A program made the translations under genes and the position numbers. Shown one piece after another: positions 61,301-64,000 of a stretch of DNA of 64,000 bases; position 1 is the first letter of the stretch, and each line of letters begins with the position of its first letter. This DNA is from Earliella scabrosa (Eukaryota; Basidiomycota; Agaricomycetes; Polyporales; Polyporaceae). The notes under the pieces were generated by a model, which saw only the letters and a list, made by a program, of their open reading frames with translations, searched no databases and had not been told where the DNA came from. Location: NCBI GenBank assembly GCA_022605405.1, contig JABYQQ010000003.1, forward strand, positions 620,001 through 684,000, in the 5' to 3' direction.

Positions 61301-62247
61301 TCTCGGGATCATCGCCACAACGTGGCTCATCATCGCGGACCAGAGTACGGAGGGTATCTTCGACAAAGACTGTCTGGCACTCGCCGCTCTTCACAGCAAC
61401 GCCGTCGACTATCCGAAGAGCGGGCAGCCCGTCCCTGTCAAAGAGATCCCCAAAACAAAGTACAAGCAAAGGCCCGACTGGAACGCACCGGAGACAACCA
61501 AATTGAACAATGAGCTGTACTACGAAAGCTCCAGAGCGATCGGGAAGCTCTTCCGCTCCATTGACCTTCCCGCCTTGAGAGAGGCGGAGCGAGCCGGTCG
61601 CCGGCAGCGCAGACGGTTGCAGAATGCTACCCGGGACGAGGAGCTTGGCGACATCTTCGAGGCTTTCTACGAAAACATTCTGGACGAAGATGACGAGGTC
61701 GCGGAGGCCGTTAGGGAGCGCGTCGCTGCCTTCATCGTGACAGAAGAACCGGACGACGAGATGATCACCGTGGTCTGGGAGCGTTTTGGGACGTATGTTT
61801 CCGCGTTGCGTTCCATTTGTGCCGACTACACGCTCTCGCAATCGCGCTCGGCAATGCTCACTGAGGCGGAGGCGGTGGTGAGTGAACGCGTTTGGTTCGC
61901 GAATACAACCACTGATGTCGATGAGGCAGGTCGGTACCATCGTCGCGAAATGCTCTCAGCCACGCAAGAGGAAGGACCTCATGTCGCAGATGAGGGAGCA
62001 GACTGCGAGCCTCGTGGGCAGCGTGAGGGACGAAATTCTCGGCAATGATACGGTACCTCTGGAGGTGTCGCTGCAGCGCGCGTGGACAGCGTACCGCCTG
62101 GCCTGCATCGAAGGCGACGCCTTTGGAGCGCAAAGTTTCGCGTGGATTGCTCTGGGCTGTATTTTCGAAGCAATCAAGGAGATCGAAAAGGAGAATGAGG
62201 AGGCCGAGCGTACGCTGTCTTCATGGTACGGTATTGCTCTGCGTTGA
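58306..62247 (+). CDS. Cellular RNA-dependent RNA polymerase, copy 2, with in-frame TAG
   Basis: Exons 58306-60994, 61048-61244, 61299-61877 and 61930-62247 match copy 1 in order and phase; exons 2 and 3 have the same lengths as in copy 1 (197 and 579 nt). It shares the RRM-like start (MEVFMTNIPNEVSNNRLKLE), SNRVMRTYHRNQQCFLRV, FTDGVGTISPQLA, GSKGML, IHPGDVQVV and the active-site GGGDLDGDLYNV. At 59239-59241 the frame meets TAG, after which the same frame continues homologous to copy 1 for hundreds of codons. So the gene is either interrupted by a nonsense mutation, read through, spliced around the stop, or affected by a sequencing error. The 3' end may instead splice at 62228 (GTACGG) to a stop near 62286. 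Confidence 0.8.
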
Positions 62248-62496
62248 TTGGCCAGTGCTCACAAAGACTTGTAGTGTCAGGGCTTGACGACCACACGGGC
62301 GGAAGGGAAGAAGGAAGCTTCGAGCTCTTGGATCAGATCGAGAAGATAGCAGTGGAAGGAGACAACAGGACATTGTACAATACGTGATACATGGCATACT
62401 CGTGTGTAACATTGCTGGACAACATGTGTTTGCGGTGTGAGACACTGAGGGTAGGTTTTCGAGGAGTCGCCACCGGAGCGAATAGTCAAGTGGTCC
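62248..62496. other. Convergent intergenic region RdRP copy 2 / SmD2
   Basis: About 250 bp with no gene; contains the possible last exon of RdRP copy 2. Confidence 0.4.
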
Positions 62497-63105
62497 TCAT
62501 GCAGTGTTACGCAGTACTAGAGCCGGACGTGAATCGATAATCGTACAGGCGATACCAGAGCACTCACCAAGAATGACAGAGTCACCTCTACGTGGAGGGT
62601 AATCACGCGTCTTCAGCAGCGAACAAACCTGCGGATGCGCGTTGAACTCACCTGAGGAACATCTTGCTAATGAACCTGTCCTTGTTCACCGGCTTCTTGT
62701 TCTTTCCCTTCGGTAGCTCCGTCCACATCTGGATATCAGTCAGCGACTGAGAAATACCTGACACGGGCAGCGCGACATGCCTCCTTCACGTTCTCCAGCA
62801 CCTTCAGAGTGGGCAGATCAGACAAGGGCAACACACCAGGACAAGGGCACACACCATGTTACTGTGTCTGTCAAACGCCTTCACACGTGCTAGCAGTTTT
62901 TTGTTGTTTCGTAGGGAAATGAGGACTTGCGTATGATTCCTGACCGCCTGCTGGAGAACCGACAAGGGGCCCTGGCTGATCTCGTGCTCCTCAAGCGCAC
63001 GGAGCTGAGCCTCGTCGAGCTCGGACTTGGGAACGTGTACGTATTGACTGAAGGAGTAGGTGAGCAACAGCAATGTGAGTATAGCGAGAGGAGGGCGCAC
63101 CTCAT
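62497..63105 (-). CDS. SMD2: Small nuclear ribonucleoprotein Sm D2
   Basis: The first coding exon is only 5 nt (ATGAG, 63105-63101). Exon 2 (63047-62855) reads [20 protein letters not shown], then [20 protein letters not shown] and [19 protein letters not shown]: the Sm1 motif with its RNA-contact residues. Exon 3 is VLENVKE; its intron starts with GC (62780) and ends CAG at 62730. Exon 4 is [19 protein letters not shown] with ISKMFLR; then RGDSVIL and VLRNTA form the Sm2 motif, with TGA at 62497. SmD2 is a core ring subunit of spliceosomal U1, U2, U4 and U5 snRNPs, paired with SmD1. It has about the length of other SmD2 proteins. Confidence 0.93.
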
Positions 63106-63319
63106 GGTGGAAGGCGAGGAAGGTGAACAGCGCTGGACTCGCGGCGAACTGGAGATCGCGCGTGTGGCTCGGGCTGCAGGCGCCCAACCTTCATCTGGAG
63201 GTCGAAAAGTTTGGAGGGCGCTTCCTGATTGGACGCAAGTCCTACTTCTTCTCTCCCCTCCCGTTCTCGTCCACCGGGACCATCTCGATTCAAGGCCTTC
63301 ACTTGCAAGCTGACACAGA
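63106..63319. promoter_or_regulatory. Bidirectional promoter SmD2 / NOP7
   Basis: Two essential genes start 214 bp apart in opposite directions. No TATA box was seen. Confidence 0.55.
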
Positions 63320-64000
63320 ATGGGTCGCTTAAAGCAGAAGGGAAAGGCTGGTGCGGCAAAGGCGTACATGACCCGCTCCGCCGCGGTCAAGAAGCTGCAG
63401 TGCTCGCTCGCGGACTTCCGCCGTCTATGTATTTTGAAGGGTACGTCGACTACATCCCTTTGTACCTCAAAATTGACATGCTTTTGGCGTTTTTGTAGGT
63501 ATCTATCCTCGGGAGCCTCGCAATAGGAAGAAAGCGAACAAGGGATCCTCCGCACCCACGAACTTCTACTATGCGAAGGACATTGCCTACCTTGCGCACG
63601 AGCCTGTCCTCCGCAAACTCCGAGAACACAAGGCCTTCGCGAAGAAGCTTGCGCGGGCACTTGGGAGGGGCGAGTGGAGTAGTGCGAAGAGTCTGGAGGA
63701 GAACAAGCCGGTGTATAGGCTTGACCATATCATCAAGGAGAGGTGCGTTTGCTCCTGTCTTCAGCTGCCGGAGGAGTGCTGAGAGAGACGTCCCCCGGCA
63801 GATATCCCACTTTTGTTGACGCGGTTCGAGACATCGATGATGCCCTTTGCATGATCTTCCTCTTCGCCTCCCTACCCTCCGACTCCAAAGTCTCCCCTAC
63901 TCTCATCGAAAATTGTGCACGCCTTGCAGCAGAATGGCAGTTATATATCATGCATACGCACGCGCTTCGGAAGGTGTTCCTCTCAATAAAGGGCGTATAC
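63320..64000 (+). CDS. NOP7: Pescadillo homologue NOP7 (PES1), 5' part
   Basis: From ATG at 63320 three exons are visible before the window ends. They read [40 protein letters not shown] and [12 protein letters not shown], then [40 protein letters not shown] and [14 protein letters not shown]. This is the N-terminal pescadillo domain. The BRCT domain would follow outside the window. NOP7/PES1, with ERB1 and YTM1 (PeBoW complex), is needed for 27S pre-rRNA processing and 60S assembly in the nucleolus. Introns follow LKG (GTACGT) and IIKE (GTGCGT). Confidence 0.95.

Noticed and set aside
53810..62247. RdRP genes as integrated viral sequences
   Set aside because: They have multiple spliceosomal introns, the eukaryotic DLDGD active site and an RRM-like N terminus typical of cellular RNAi polymerases; no viral capsid or helicase is nearby.

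Overview
The window is nuclear DNA of a filamentous basidiomycete, most probably an Agaricomycete of the Polyporales type. Almost every gene is cut by several 50-60 nt introns with GTRNGT donors. The DNA is GC-rich and compact. The gene families (a BTB-type protein of polypore style, a secreted PR-1/CAP protein with a Thr/Pro stalk, a GPI-anchored secreted protein, a single-pass membrane protein, a multi-intron P450, tandem cellular RNA-dependent RNA polymerases) fit that group. No viral, plasmid, CRISPR or transposon feature was recognised, and I found no convincing tRNA or rRNA gene. All gene models were spliced by eye from open frames, splice consensus and remembered family conservation; none was checked against transcripts or databases.

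Layout. 1-9 kb: 3' end of a BTB-like gene, a glutathione S-transferase, a DLT1-like membrane protein, a GPI-type secreted protein, a type I membrane protein and a PRY1/CAP protein. 9-14 kb: an unknown protein, EMC7, UTP23 and a four-unit polyubiquitin gene. 14-28 kb: a cytochrome P450, WDR5/Swd3, a MUP1-like amino-acid permease, eIF3k, a vacuolar AVT-type transporter and a TGL1-type steryl ester hydrolase. 28-40 kb: an ITC1/ACF1-type chromatin remodelling subunit, a disordered unknown protein, a doubtful small gene, and a Gfo/Idh/MocA oxidoreductase that contains two microexons. 40-48 kb: a G1-type cyclin flanked by a 2.5 kb and a 4.8 kb stretch without recognisable genes. 48-53 kb: a large Arg/Asp-rich protein with an eIF4E-binding motif, resembling 4E-T, divergent from a small LYRM2-type gene that is only visible after splicing. 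53-62 kb: two head-to-tail RNA-dependent RNA polymerase genes, the second with an in-frame TAG. 62-64 kb: SmD2 (with a GC-AG intron) and the 5' part of pescadillo/NOP7.

Most genes are unrelated housekeeping functions: ribosome biogenesis (UTP23, NOP7), translation (eIF3k, possible 4E-T), splicing (SmD2), chromatin (WDR5, ITC1) and membranes (EMC7, DLT1). Several sit in divergent pairs with only about 200 bp between start codons. The accessory part is the RdRP tandem, a likely quelling/RNAi amplification locus. The points most worth following up are the RdRP duplication with its readable-through or spliceable stop, the 6-nt and 8-nt microexons of the oxidoreductase, the putative fungal 4E-T, and the G1 cyclin upstream region with SCB-type boxes.
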